Origin: Sphaerisporangium cinnabarinum
GTDB taxonomy: Bacteria > Actinomycetota > Actinomycetes > Actinomycetales > Cellulomonadaceae
DNA: 41,359 bases
Assembly (NCBI GenBank): GCA_003052455.1
Contig: QAPD01000053.1
Coordinates: 1 to 41,359, forward strand
Reading direction: 5' to 3'
Shown here: piece after piece, positions 15,328-23,712 of the stretch
How the letters are laid out: every line of letters starts with the position of its first letter
Position numbering within the stretch: position 1 is the stretch's first letter
The notes under the pieces: generated by a model
Told to the model about the DNA's origin: nothing
Database searches by the model: none
The model's input: only the letters and a program-made list of their open reading frames with translations
Position numbers and translations under genes: made by a program

Positions 15328-16274
15328 CACCCCCGCGCCCGCCGAGCATCTCCCTCGCGCCGCCCCCGTCCGTCCGCGTGCGCGCGCCCGGCAAGGTCAA
15401 CCTCTCGCTGCGCGTCGGTGCGGTGCAGGACGACGGCTACCACCCGCTCGTGACGATCTTCCAGGCCGTGGGGCTCAGCGAGGACGTCGTCGCGCACCAG
15501 GTGCCGCCCGGCTCCGGGGTGTCGCTCAGCGTCTCGGGCCTCCAGGCGGACGCCGTGCCGACCGACGAGACGAACCTCGCGTGGCGCGCCGCCGTCGCGC
15601 TCGCGGAGCACGTGGGGCTCGACCCCGACGTCCGGCTGGAGATCCACAAGGAGGTCCCGGTCGCAGGTGGCATGGCCGGCGGGTCGGCCGACGCCGCCGC
15701 CGCGCTCGTCGCGTGCGACGCGCTCTGGGACGCGGGCGTGCCGCGCGCCGAGCTCGTCCGCCTCGCTGCGGGGCTCGGGGCCGACGTCGCGTTCGGCCTC
15801 GTCGGGCACACCGCCGTCGGCACGGGGCGCGGCGACGTGCTCACGCCCGCGATGACGCGCGGGGAGTTCCACTGGGTGTTCGCGGTCCAGGCCGAGGGGC
15901 TGTCGACCGCGCAGGTCTACCGCACCTTCGACGAGACCGTGGGCGGGCCGGCCGAGCTCGACCTCACGGAGGACACCGCGCTGATGCAGGCCCTGCGCGC
16001 GGGCGACGCCGTCGGGCTCGGGCAGGTGCTGCGCAACGACCTCCAGGGCCCGGCGCTCGCGCTGCGGCCCGAGCTCCGGCGGACGATCGACGTCGCGACC
16101 GAGGCCGGCGCCCTGGGCGCGATCGTGTCCGGCTCCGGCCCGACCGTCGCCGCGCTCGCGCGCAGCCGCCAGCACGCGCTCGCGATCGCCGCCTCGTGGA
16201 CCGCGAACGACGCGTGCGACACCGTGTGGTGCACGACGGCCCCCGCCGCGGGCGCGCGCGTCGTCGCGCACTGA
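15324..16274 (+). CDS. ispE: 4-diphosphocytidyl-2-C-methyl-D-erythritol kinase
   Basis: The 316-residue GHMP kinase phosphorylates CDP-methylerythritol in the non-mevalonate isoprenoid pathway. Motifs are [14 protein letters not shown] with the substrate-binding Lys and Asn, [14 protein letters not shown], the ATP-binding glycine loop [15 protein letters not shown] (about 112-126), [19 protein letters not shown] and the C-terminal [14 protein letters not shown]. Length is usual. GTG 15324 overlaps the ksgA stop by 4 nt, so it needs no separate ribosome site. In relatives an ABC-F gene often follows ispE; here that gene is 10.7 kb away, beyond what looks like an insertion. Confidence 0.97.
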   Translation: MTPPRPPSISLAPPPSVRVRAPGKVNLSLRVGAVQDDGYHPLVTIFQAVGLSEDVVAHQVPPGSGVSLSVSGLQADAVPTDETNLAWRAAVALAEHVGLDPDVRLEIHKEVPVAGGMAGGSADAAAALVACDALWDAGVPRAELVRLAAGLGADVAFGLVGHTAVGTGRGDVLTPAMTRGEFHWVFAVQAEGLSTAQVYRTFDETVGGPAELDLTEDTALMQALRAGDAVGLGQVLRNDLQGPALALRPELRRTIDVATEAGALGAIVSGSGPTVAALARSRQHALAIAASWTANDACDTVWCTTAPAAGARVVAH

Positions 16275-16292
16275 CGAGCCCGCCCGCCGAGG

Positions 16293-16374
16293 AAGGACCG
16301 AGGCCGCCGAGGGAGAGCCCTGGTCGCGCGAGCAAGGACCCGAGCCGCCGAGGTAGAGGCCTGGTCACGCGAAG
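16293..16374. repeat. Two tandem copies of a 41-bp repeat
   Basis: Copies at 16293-16333 and 16334-16374 each start AAGGACC and contain CGAGG(G/T)AGAG(C/G)C followed by CTGGTC and CGCGA. The same 12-bp core recurs three more times at 35596-35642. The repeat starts 18 bp after ispE, at the left edge of the inserted region. The remaining gap (16375-16526) shows nothing else recognisable. Confidence 0.75.
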
Positions 16375-16526
16375 GGCGACCGTGGTCTCCGCGCCGCGCT
16401 GTCTCCCGCCGGTCCCGAGCGGGCGGGTCGAGCCGGCCGTGGCCTGCCTGACCGTCCCCGCGGCCTCCGGAACCGGACCCGGACGTGCGGGCCCTGCGGT
16501 CCGGCGCGGGCCGCGAGGGCGTGCTG

Positions 16527-16892
16527 CTAAAGGTTGATGGGGAAGAGCCGGATGTCCGTCGCTGGAATGGCGACTGGCGCTCCGAGCAGGCCGTCGGGTT
16601 GCGGACCGACCATCTCGAGGAGCGTGATCGCGGGCCCCGAGCGCAATACAGCCACGCCGTCGTTCTCTACCCGTTCGATGACGCCGTGCAGCCATCCCGA
16701 GGTCGGCTCTCCAGCAGCGATTCCCCTGACGACTTCCGCCCAGCGGCAGGGCGCGCGGTCGATCTCGACGTCGATGACATCGCCGACGGCAGGCGCCCGG
16801 CCCCGCCAGGTTGCGGCGAACGTGCCGGCAGGCGAGTCGACGACTACCGTCTGGGGCGATCCGGCATCGGCAGAGCGCACCTCGACCCGCAT
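16527..16892 (-). CDS. Hypothetical small protein, possibly beta-rich
   Basis: I do not recognise this 121-residue protein. It begins MRVEVRSADAGSPQTVVVDS, has a repeated pattern of short hydrophobic strands (TFAATWRG, GDVIDVEID, WLHGVIERVENDGVAVLR, AITLLEMVG) and ends VAIPATDIRLFPINL. No signal peptide or membrane segment is seen. The pattern suggests a small beta-barrel or SH3/OB-like fold, which is only a guess. ATG 16892 has AAGGA at a good distance upstream, supporting a real gene. Its base composition is visibly less GC-rich than its neighbours, and it lies next to a transposase remnant, so recent acquisition is plausible. Confidence 0.65.
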   Translation of the reverse strand: MRVEVRSADAGSPQTVVVDSPAGTFAATWRGRAPAVGDVIDVEIDRAPCRWAEVVRGIAAGEPTSGWLHGVIERVENDGVAVLRSGPAITLLEMVGPQPDGLLGAPVAIPATDIRLFPINL

Positions 16893-16979
16893 ACCCCGTC
16901 CTTCGTGTTGAAGCGTCCACCAAGTGCGCTCCCCAGGGGCGCCCCGATCGGGCCGGCGACACGCCCGACCAGGTCGAGG

Positions 16980-17319
16980 TTACCGATTGATGCTCTGCAC
17001 CCAGTGGAGGGCGGCGGCGAGGCGCTGACCGGAGTGGTGGTTGCGGGCGGCCTTGTCTGATCACATCGCGAGTCCGCGCCACTGCTTGGGCTTGTTGAAG
17101 CAGCGCTCGACGACGTTGCGGCCGCCGCAGCGCTCACCCTGCTCCTCGCCGAAGTCCATCGGCCGCCCGGGCCGTTTGCGGCGGTGGGCGATCTGGTCGT
17201 CGTGTTCCGGGATCGTGGCCGCGATGCGGGGCTGACGCAGCCATGCCCGGTTCGCCTTCGACGGGTAGCCCTTGTCCGCAAGCAGCCGCTCCGGTCGCTG
17301 GCGCGGCTGACCCCTCGGT
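16980..17319 (-). pseudogene. IS5-family transposase, C-terminal remnant
   Basis: The reverse strand reads GQPRQRPERLLADKGYPSKA, then NRAWLRQPRIAATIPEH, a basic linker and GRNVVERCFNKPKQWRGLAM. This is the C-terminal part of an IS5-type DDE transposase, including the Glu in NVVERCF. After LAM an in-frame TGA (17061-17063) interrupts it; the same frame continues as SDKAARNHHSGQRLAAALHW and ends at TAA 16980-16982. The stop probably arose from CGA, the usual Arg at this place. The N-terminal part with the first two catalytic Asp residues is missing, cut at the stop codon of the esterase gene. No terminal inverted repeats were found. It cannot encode an active transposase. Confidence 0.85.
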
Positions 17320-18348
17320 CTAGGGGGTGTGCCGGCGCAGCCAGGCGAGCTGGCGGGCGAAGCGGTAGCCCTGGCCGCCCTCGTGCTCGTTGTAGCGGTA
17401 GACGTCGATCGCGCGCTCGGCCGCGGGTGCCGCCCCGGCGGCCGCGCCCCAGCCGTTGTACGCCGCGTAGACGGTGGACGGCGGGCAGACCTGGTCCATG
17501 AGCGCGACGGAGAACAGCGCCGGCGCGGTGGCGCGGCGCCCGAGGACCGCCCCGTCGAGGTAGGACAGCGTGCGGAACACGGTCTCCTCCGCGTCGCGGT
17601 GGACGGCGAGGTAGCGCGTCAGCTCGCGGTACGGGTCCCGCTCCGTGATCTCGACGGCGCGGCGGTAGTGGCACAGGAACGGGACGTCCGGGAGGGCCGC
17701 GACGAGCCCGTCGGCGAGGCCCGCGACGGCGATGGCGATGCCGCCGCCCTGGCTCACGCCGTGCACGGCGACCCGCTCGGGGTCGATGCCGGGCAGGGAG
17801 CGGACGGCGTCGACGGCGCGCACGCCGTCGGTGAAGACGCGACGGTAGTAGTGGTCGTGCGGGTCCTCGATGCCGCGCGTGAGGACGCCCGGGACGGCGG
17901 GTCCCGACCCGGCCGGGTCGGGCGTTCCACCGCCGCTGCCCCACTGGCTGCCCTGACCGCGCGTGTCGACGACGAGGTGCGCGTACCCGGCGTTCGCCCA
18001 CGCGAGGTGCTCGTGGGGCAGGCCGCGACCGCCGCCGTACCCGAGGAACTCGACGACCGCGGGCAGCGGGGCGCCGTCGCCGGTCGCGGCGGCGCGGGCG
18101 GCCTCGGCGGGCCGCACGAGCCACGCCTTGACGGGCTGGCCGGCGAACCCGGGGAACGTCACGTCGTCGACCACGACGAGGTCGAGGCCGGTCTCCGCGC
18201 GCTCCAGCCGCACCGACCCGGCCAGGTCCCCGCCCGCCTCGCGCGACTCCGCGAGGGTCTTCGCCCAGAAGGCGTCGAGGTCGGCGGGCTCGTCGAGCAC
18301 GGGGGCGTAGGTCTCGAGCTCGGCGAGGGGCAGGTCGAAGAGCGGCAC
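17320..18348 (-). CDS. Acetyl-xylan esterase/cephalosporin-C deacetylase-like hydrolase
   Basis: The 342-residue alpha/beta hydrolase matches the AXE1 family: MPLFDLPLAELETYAP and DLDAFWAKTL at the N-terminus, VEFLGYGGGRG, VVDTRGQGSQWG, the nucleophile elbow GVSQGGG, the acid in ALMDQVCPPST and the catalytic His in YNEHEGGQ. These enzymes remove acetyl groups from xylo-oligosaccharides and are usually cytosolic; no signal peptide is present, which suits deacetylation of imported sugars. GTG 18348 has GGAGGA 8 nt upstream. The gene is divergent from the secreted enzyme at 18565 and shares its control region. The stop codon abuts the transposase remnant, but the C-terminus looks complete. Confidence 0.92.
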   Translation of the reverse strand: MPLFDLPLAELETYAPVLDEPADLDAFWAKTLAESREAGGDLAGSVRLERAETGLDLVVVDDVTFPGFAGQPVKAWLVRPAEAARAAATGDGAPLPAVVEFLGYGGGRGLPHEHLAWANAGYAHLVVDTRGQGSQWGSGGGTPDPAGSGPAVPGVLTRGIEDPHDHYYRRVFTDGVRAVDAVRSLPGIDPERVAVHGVSQGGGIAIAVAGLADGLVAALPDVPFLCHYRRAVEITERDPYRELTRYLAVHRDAEETVFRTLSYLDGAVLGRRATAPALFSVALMDQVCPPSTVYAAYNGWGAAAGAAPAAERAIDVYRYNEHEGGQGYRFARQLAWLRRHTP

Positions 18349-18375
18349 GGGGCGATCCTCCGGTCAATACGTCTG

Positions 18376-18386
18376 ATGTCCGACAT
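18376..18386. promoter_or_regulatory. Short dyad in the esterase leader
   Basis: ATGTC-C-GACAT forms a perfect 5-bp inverted repeat 28 bp before the esterase start. On the reverse strand TAGAGT near 18410 could be its -10, placing the dyad near the 5' end of the transcript. A regulator binding here is a guess. Confidence 0.3.
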
Positions 18387-18442
18387 TCAGGTGCGGTCGG
18401 GACGACTCTAGCGTCGTGGCCCCGAGCACCGTGAGCACGCTA

Positions 18443-18466
18443 ATAATGCGCATCATCCCTTTGACC
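18443..18466 (+). promoter_or_regulatory. LacI-type operator O1 and -35 before the secreted enzyme gene
   Basis: ATAATGCGCATCAT (18443-18456) is palindromic around a central CG except for one pair, as expected for a LacI-family site. It is followed after 4 bp by TTGACC (18461-18466), a strong -35; a possible -10 is GACACT at 18486. The same arrangement stands before lacI at 20806. Confidence 0.75.
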
Positions 18467-18564
18467 TCCACCGTGCTCGTCCGGCGACACTGCCAGCAGC
18501 CCACGTCCCGACGTGGCGCCCGGCGGCGACGACGCCGCCGGCGAGGAACCGACGGAGGTCCCCT

Positions 18565-20625
18565 GTGAGAACCCGAGCAGCAGCACCACGCCGCAGACCG
18601 CGCGCCGCGGCGACGGCGGTCGCCACCCTGACGGCGGTCCTCGCCGCCGGGGCGGTCGTCCCGGCCACGGCCCAGGCCGCGGGCGCGCCGTCCGCGGCCA
18701 CCGCCCCGACGGCGACCGGAGCGACCACCGGAACGACGACGACCCCAGCGACGACCGGAGCGACGGCCGACGGCCCGTCGGCGTCCGACCTGCCCGTGTT
18801 CGAGTACCGCGGCGTGGTCACCGACAAGGAGTCGATGATCTACAACCCGACGGACGAGTTCATCTTCCCGAGCGTCTTCCACGCGGGCGCGTACCTCGAC
18901 GACCCGCTGGGGGAGTGGTACCTCTACTACGCCCCGCACGACTCCCCGGGCGGGATCTCGGTCATGTACGCCGACTCGCTCGAGGGCCCGTGGACGGAGT
19001 ACGCCCACAACCCGATCGTCGCGGACGAGTGGCTGCCGTTCTACGAGCGCGTCTCGCACGTCTCGTCGCCCGACGTCCTGTGGGACGACGCGACGGACCA
19101 GGTGCTCCTGTACTTCCACGGCGAGAACTCCACGACGCGCTGGGCGACGTCGCCCGACGGGCTCGCGTTCGACGACTCGGGGGTCGCCGTGACGAACGCC
19201 GACAGCGGCGCGGGGACCACGGAGACCTCGTACGCGCGCGTCGTCGAGCACCCGGACCCGTCGTCCGGCTACCGGTTCGCGATGACGTACATGCAGAACC
19301 GGACCGACAACATCCGCCGCATCAAGGTGGCCGAGTCGGTCGACGGCAAGACCTGGGTCGTGCGGCCGGACCCGCTCGTCGTGCCCGACGCCGCGACCGG
19401 CACCAACGTGTCCGGCGGCAACCTGTGGGAGTGGGAGGGCCAGCTCTACGTGATCTACCACGGCTCCACGGGCATCACGTTCGCCCGCACGCTCGACCCG
19501 ACGATGACGCAGGTCGGCCCGCGGTGGGAGCTGCACCGGGCGAGCGGCGTGGGCGACGACACGGGCCGGGTCGCGGCCCCCGAGATCGTCACCGACGGTG
19601 ACGAGACGTACCTCTTCTACGAGTCCGGCGACCGCCTGGGCGCGACGATCGCGTGGGCGCAGCGCGACCCCGACGCCGTGCGGCCCCCGGAGCCGGGCCA
19701 GGACCCCGACCCGCTGCGCGAGCGGTGCAGCGGCGCGGCGTCCGACGAGTTCGACGGCACGACGCTCGACCCGGCGCGCTGGACCGTGGTCCGGCCGGGG
19801 ACCGCCCGGCACGACCTCGTCGACGGCTCCCTGCGCGTCCCCGCGTACCCGACCGGCGTCGCCGGCGCCGCGCTGCCGCTCCAGACCGTGCCCGCCGGGC
19901 CGTGGGAGGTCACGACGGCCGTCTCCGTCTCCCCGACGGAGCGGTTCCAGCAGGGCGGTCTCCTGCTGTACCGCGACGACGCGAACTACGCGAAGCTCGA
20001 CCTGGTGCACGGGTCGCTCGGACCGCGGGTCGAGTTCATCTGGCGCCAGGACGGGACGGACCGCAACACCGGCTTCGACTCGGTCGTCCCGCCCGCCGGC
20101 CTCGGCGACACCTTCTGGCTGCGCCTGACGAGCGACGGGACCGCCGTGCAGGCGTCGGTGTCGGTCGACGGCGTCGAGTTCGCGCCGTGGGGCCGCACGG
20201 TGGACGTCGCCGCGCTCCGGGCGACCGGCGTCGGCCCGTTCGCGATGCGGGGCTCGGCGACGCCGCCGGAGATCGTCGCGTCGTTCGACTGGTTCCGCTG
20301 GACGCCCACCGCCCAGGAGGCGGCGGCGTGCGACGACGACGAGCCCGCCGTCGAGGTCGAGGCCGTCACGCGGTGCCTCGCGGGCCGCGCGTACGTGGCC
20401 GTGACGGCGCGCAACGCGGGCGACGGCGCGGTGGCGGTCCGGCTCGCGACGCCGTTCGGCGAGCGCACCGTGGCCGACGTCGCGTCCGGGCGCAGCGCGT
20501 ACCAGTCGTTCGCGACGCGGGCCACGACGGTCGCGGCGGGGGAGGCGACGGTCGAGGTCGCCGGGACGGACGGCGTCGGGCAGGGGACGGCGACCGCGCC
20601 GTACGGCGGGCTGACCTGCGGGTAG
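18565..20625 (+). CDS. Secreted GH43-like beta-propeller enzyme, multidomain
   Basis: The 686-residue protein has a long basic signal peptide (RRRPRAAATAVATLTAVLAA, cleavage probably after AQA near residue 38) and a Thr/Ala linker. A five-bladed-propeller-like region (about 75-375) shows blade repeats such as GEWYLYYAPHD, GISVMYADSLEGPWTEY, SPDVLWDDATDQVLLYFHG, LYVIYHG and APEIVTDGDETYLFYES. Next comes a concanavalin-type beta-sandwich (about 392-580; SDEFDGTTLDPARWTVVRPG, QGGLLLYRDDANYAKLD), as in GH43 C-terminal or DUF1349 domains. A small C-terminal domain with two cysteines (about 593-686) ends it. A GH43-type glycosidase on a plant polysaccharide is the likeliest reading; catalytic residues are not assigned. 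GTG 18565 follows GGAGGT by 6 nt. Confidence 0.82.
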   Translation: MRTRAAAPRRRPRAAATAVATLTAVLAAGAVVPATAQAAGAPSAATAPTATGATTGTTTTPATTGATADGPSASDLPVFEYRGVVTDKESMIYNPTDEFIFPSVFHAGAYLDDPLGEWYLYYAPHDSPGGISVMYADSLEGPWTEYAHNPIVADEWLPFYERVSHVSSPDVLWDDATDQVLLYFHGENSTTRWATSPDGLAFDDSGVAVTNADSGAGTTETSYARVVEHPDPSSGYRFAMTYMQNRTDNIRRIKVAESVDGKTWVVRPDPLVVPDAATGTNVSGGNLWEWEGQLYVIYHGSTGITFARTLDPTMTQVGPRWELHRASGVGDDTGRVAAPEIVTDGDETYLFYESGDRLGATIAWAQRDPDAVRPPEPGQDPDPLRERCSGAASDEFDGTTLDPARWTVVRPGTARHDLVDGSLRVPAYPTGVAGAALPLQTVPAGPWEVTTAVSVSPTERFQQGGLLLYRDDANYAKLDLVHGSLGPRVEFIWRQDGTDRNTGFDSVVPPAGLGDTFWLRLTSDGTAVQASVSVDGVEFAPWGRTVDVAALRATGVGPFAMRGSATPPEIVASFDWFRWTPTAQEAAACDDDEPAVEVEAVTRCLAGRAYVAVTARNAGDGAVAVRLATPFGERTVADVASGRSAYQSFATRATTVAAGEATVEVAGTDGVGQGTATAPYGGLTCG

Positions 20626-20646
20626 CGCGCCGCGCGAGCAGGGGGG

Positions 20647-20690
20647 CGACGGGCCCGGGGACGCACCACGGTGCGGCCCCGGGCCCGTCG
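20647..20690 (+). terminator. Terminator after the secreted enzyme gene
   Basis: CGACGGGCCCGGGG (20647-20660) pairs perfectly over 14 bp with 20677-20690. The loop region contains a further CGCAC/GTGCG stem. It lies 21 nt after the stop codon and separates this gene from the lacI operon. Confidence 0.85.
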
Positions 20691-20749
20691 TGCGTCCCCG
20701 CGACCCGCTCGCCCGGCCGCAGCGCCGGCCTCAGCCCGTGCCGCACGGC

Positions 20750-20763
20750 ATTATGCGGATCAC
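20750..20763. promoter_or_regulatory. Weak upstream LacI-type site O3
   Basis: ATTATGCGGATCAC agrees with the ATAATGCGCATTAT consensus at 10 of 14 positions. Its centre is 56 bp upstream of O2, which could allow cooperative binding. It is a possible auxiliary operator only. Confidence 0.35.
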
Positions 20764-20805
20764 CCGACGCCCGCCCGGTCGCGGAGTCGCGCGGATCCCG
20801 GCGTA

Positions 20806-20829
20806 ATAATGCGTATTATCGCGTTGACC
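20806..20829 (+). promoter_or_regulatory. LacI-type operator O2 and -35 before the lacI operon
   Basis: ATAATGCGTATTAT (20806-20819), one mismatch from a perfect palindrome, is followed after 4 bp by TTGACC (20824-20829). TAATAATGCG and the 4-bp gap to the -35 are shared with O1 at 18443. A possible -10 is GAGACT at 20848. Confidence 0.78.
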
Positions 20830-20890
20830 GGCCGGGCCCGGCCTGGCGAGACTCCTTCCACGTCATCGACGACGTGATCGAGGAGGATCC

Positions 20891-21979
20891 ATGCCGAGGC
20901 ACCGCATCACCCAGGCCGACGTCGCCGCCATGGCGGGCGTCAGCCAGGCGACGGTCTCGTTCGTGCTGAACGACTCCACGCCCGCGGGGGTGCGGATCAG
21001 CGAGGAGACGCGGCAGCGCGTGCTCGACGCGATCCGGATCACGGGCTACTCGGCGAACCCCGTCGCGCAGCGTCTCGCGGGCGGGCGCAGCCAGATCCTC
21101 GGCGTCTTCACCTACGAGGCGACGTTCCCGCGCGCCGGGCGCGACTTCTACGGGCCGTTCCTCGTCGGGATCGAGCACGCGGCCGAGAAGCTCGGCATCG
21201 ACATCCTGCTGTTCACGAGCGCGCGCGTCGTCGACGGGCGCCGCCGCCTCACGCGCGACGGCTGGCAGCGCCTCGGGATCGCCGACGGCTGCCTGCTGCT
21301 CGGCCAGCACGAGGACCGCGGCGAGCTCCAGCACCTGCTCGACACGAACTACCCCTTCGTCTTCATCGGCAAGCGCGGCAGCGACGGCGGACGCCTGCCC
21401 TACGTCGGTGCCGACTACGTCGCGGCGACCGCGCGCCAGGTCGAGCGGCTCGTCGAGCTCGGGCACGAGCGCATCGGGTACGTCGGGCCCCGCGGCACGG
21501 ACCAGCCCACGCTCGACCGCGTCGACGCCTACCGCGCGACGATGAAGGCGCACGGCCTGACCGTGCGGTTCGTCGAGCTGGACGACGTCCCCGCGACGGC
21601 GACCGAGATCGTGGACCAGCGGCTCACCGCCGTCGTCGTGGCGCCCGAGAACTCCCCGGAGGAGCTCGTCGACGAGCTCGAGGACCGGGGCGTGCGCGTG
21701 CCGGCGGACGTCTCGGTGCTCCTGCTCGGCCAGCCGCACCACGGGCGCCCGGGCGGGCGCCGCTGGTCGGGCTTCTCCATCCCGCGCGAGGAGATGGGCG
21801 CGCGCGCCCTCGTCCTGCTGTCCCGCCTCGTCGCGGCCGAGTCCGGCTCGGGCCGCTCGGACCGCCGTGCGTCGCGCGCCGTCGCCGTCCCGGAGGAGGA
21901 GCTCCACCAGCTCCTCGAGTGCGTGGACGTCGACGGCGAGACCGTCGCCGCGCCGTCGGGCGTCGCCGCGCCCGCCTGA
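20891..21979 (+). CDS. LacI-family transcriptional regulator
   Basis: The 362-residue regulator has the LacI headpiece: ITQADVAAMAGVSQATVSFV (helix-turn-helix, about 6-25), hinge helix region GYSANPVAQRLAGGRS (about 57-72), then a periplasmic-binding-protein-like ligand domain with LGVFTYEATFP, FVFIGKRG, VGADYVAATARQVERLVELG, HERIGYVGP and VPADVSVLLLGQ. Arg- and Ser-rich sequence lies near the C-terminus. ATG 20891 follows GAGGAGG closely. As first gene of the operon behind its own operator it should be autoregulated, and by matching sites should control the secreted enzyme too. The inducer is presumably a sugar released by that enzyme; its identity is unknown. Confidence 0.95.
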   Translation: MPRHRITQADVAAMAGVSQATVSFVLNDSTPAGVRISEETRQRVLDAIRITGYSANPVAQRLAGGRSQILGVFTYEATFPRAGRDFYGPFLVGIEHAAEKLGIDILLFTSARVVDGRRRLTRDGWQRLGIADGCLLLGQHEDRGELQHLLDTNYPFVFIGKRGSDGGRLPYVGADYVAATARQVERLVELGHERIGYVGPRGTDQPTLDRVDAYRATMKAHGLTVRFVELDDVPATATEIVDQRLTAVVVAPENSPEELVDELEDRGVRVPADVSVLLLGQPHHGRPGGRRWSGFSIPREEMGARALVLLSRLVAAESGSGRSDRRASRAVAVPEEELHQLLECVDVDGETVAAPSGVAAPA

Positions 21980-22027
21980 CCGACCTCAGACCGCACCACC
22001 GAGCACCAGAGAAACGGAAACCCCAGC

Positions 22028-23659
22028 GTGACCCATGCAGACCTCCAGGCAGACGTCCTCGTCGTCGGCGGCGGGCTCGGCGGCGTGGCCGCCGCGCTCG
22101 CGGCGGCGGAGCGCGGCGCCCGCGTCGTCCTCACCGAGGAGCACCCGTGGATCGGCGGGCAGCTCACGTCCCAGGCGGTACCGCCGGACGAGAGCCCGTG
22201 GGTCGAGCGGTTCGGCGTGACCGCGCGCTACCGCGCGCTGCGCGACGGCATCCGCGACGTCTACCGCCGCTCCTACCCGCTCACCGACGCCGCGCGCACG
22301 TGGGACGCCCTCAACCCCGGCGCGGGCTGGGTCTCCAAGCTGTGCCACGAGCCGCGCGTCGCGGTGGGCGTGCTCGAGGAGATGCTCGCCCCGTGGCGGT
22401 CCGCGGGCCGCGTCCGCCTGCTCGAGCGCGTGCGCCCGACGGCGGCCACCACCGACGGCGACCGCGTCACCTCCGTGACGCTCACCCCGGTCACCGCCGA
22501 CGGCGCGGGCGCGGCCGTGACGGTCCACGCCGCGTTCGTCGTCGACGCGACCGAGACGGGCGAGCTCCTGCCGCTGACGGGCACCGAGTACGTCACCGGG
22601 TTCGAGTCGAACCGCGAGACCGGGGAGCCGAGCGCGCCGGACGAGGCGCAGCCCGACAACGTGCAGGCCCTCAGCGTGTGCTTCGCCGTCGAGCACGTGG
22701 ACGGCGACCACACGATCGACCGTCCCGAGCGCTACGACTTCTGGAGCACGTACACCCCCGGGCCGTGGAACGGGCGGCGGATGCTGTCGTGGGAGGCGCC
22801 CAACCCGCGCACGCTCGCGATGGACGTGCGGTCGTTCACCCCGAACCCGGGCGACGACCCGCGCGCCGTCGACGCCGACCAGTCGAAGAACCCCGGCGAC
22901 GGCAACCTCTGGACGTTCCGGCGCATCGCGGCCCGCGACCTCTTCGCGCCGGGTCACTACGCGAGCGACCTGTGCCTCGTGAACTGGCCGAGCATCGACT
23001 ACTTCCTCGAGCCCGTGCTCGACGTGCCGCGCGACGTGGAGGAGGCCCGGATCGCCGACGCCCGGCAGCTCAGCCTCTCGATGCTCTACTGGATGCAGAC
23101 CGAGGCGCCCCGCGCCGACGGCGGGACCGGCTTCCCGGGCCTGCGCCTGCGGCCCGACGTCATGGGCTCGGCCGACGGGCTCGCCCAGGCGGCCTACCAC
23201 CGCGAGTCCCGCCGCCTGCGCGCCGTGACGACGGTGACGGAGAACGACGTCTCGTACGCCGTGCGCGGCGACCGCGGCGCGACGCGCTACGACGACTCGG
23301 TCGGCGTCGGCATGTACCGGATCGACCTGCACCCCTCGACGGGCGGCGACACGTACATCGACGTCGCGTCGACGCCGTTCGAGATCCCGCTCGGCGCCCT
23401 GCTGCCGCAGCGCGTGACCAACCTGCTCGCCGCCAACAAGAACATCGGCACGACGCACATCACCAACGGCTGCTACCGCCTGCACCCGGTCGAGTGGAAC
23501 ATCGGCGAGGCCGCCGGCCACCTCGCGGCGCACTGCCTCGCGACCGGGCGCACGCCGCACGCCGTCCAGTCGAAGGCCGACCTCCTCGCCGACTACCAGG
23601 ACGAGCTCGTCCGGGCGGGCGTCGAGCTGCGCTGGCCCGCCGAGGCCCACCCTTACTGA
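22028..23659 (+). CDS. FAD-dependent oxidoreductase of the sugar locus
   Basis: The 543-residue protein resembles FAD-dependent oxidoreductases of the PF12831 type. The dinucleotide-binding motif VVGGGLGGVAAALAAAERGA lies at about 12-31, followed by VVLTEEHPWIGGQLTSQAVP. A second FAD region appears as FVVDATETGELLPLTG and the C-terminal part has ANKNIGTTHITNGCYRLHPV and WNIGEAAGHLAAHCLA. No signal peptide or membrane segment is visible, so it is probably cytosolic. Its location between the regulator and the transporter suggests that it oxidises the imported sugar or a derivative; no substrate is known. GTG 22028 lies 48 nt after lacI; the ribosome site is weak, so the start is less certain. 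Confidence 0.85.
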   Translation: MTHADLQADVLVVGGGLGGVAAALAAAERGARVVLTEEHPWIGGQLTSQAVPPDESPWVERFGVTARYRALRDGIRDVYRRSYPLTDAARTWDALNPGAGWVSKLCHEPRVAVGVLEEMLAPWRSAGRVRLLERVRPTAATTDGDRVTSVTLTPVTADGAGAAVTVHAAFVVDATETGELLPLTGTEYVTGFESNRETGEPSAPDEAQPDNVQALSVCFAVEHVDGDHTIDRPERYDFWSTYTPGPWNGRRMLSWEAPNPRTLAMDVRSFTPNPGDDPRAVDADQSKNPGDGNLWTFRRIAARDLFAPGHYASDLCLVNWPSIDYFLEPVLDVPRDVEEARIADARQLSLSMLYWMQTEAPRADGGTGFPGLRLRPDVMGSADGLAQAAYHRESRRLRAVTTVTENDVSYAVRGDRGATRYDDSVGVGMYRIDLHPSTGGDTYIDVASTPFEIPLGALLPQRVTNLLAANKNIGTTHITNGCYRLHPVEWNIGEAAGHLAAHCLATGRTPHAVQSKADLLADYQDELVRAGVELRWPAEAHPY

Positions 23660-23712
23660 CCCGGGCTCCCCGCGCCCGGCACCCCGCCCACCCTCAGTCC
23701 GAAGGAGAACTG

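Noticed and set aside
16293-16374. CRISPR array
   Set aside because: Only two adjacent copies of 41 bp without unique spacers; it is a plain tandem repeat and no cas genes are present.
16844-18367. 507-codon reverse-strand open frame across the IS remnant and esterase
   Set aside because: It is an out-of-frame reading; the transposase and esterase motifs lie in other frames.
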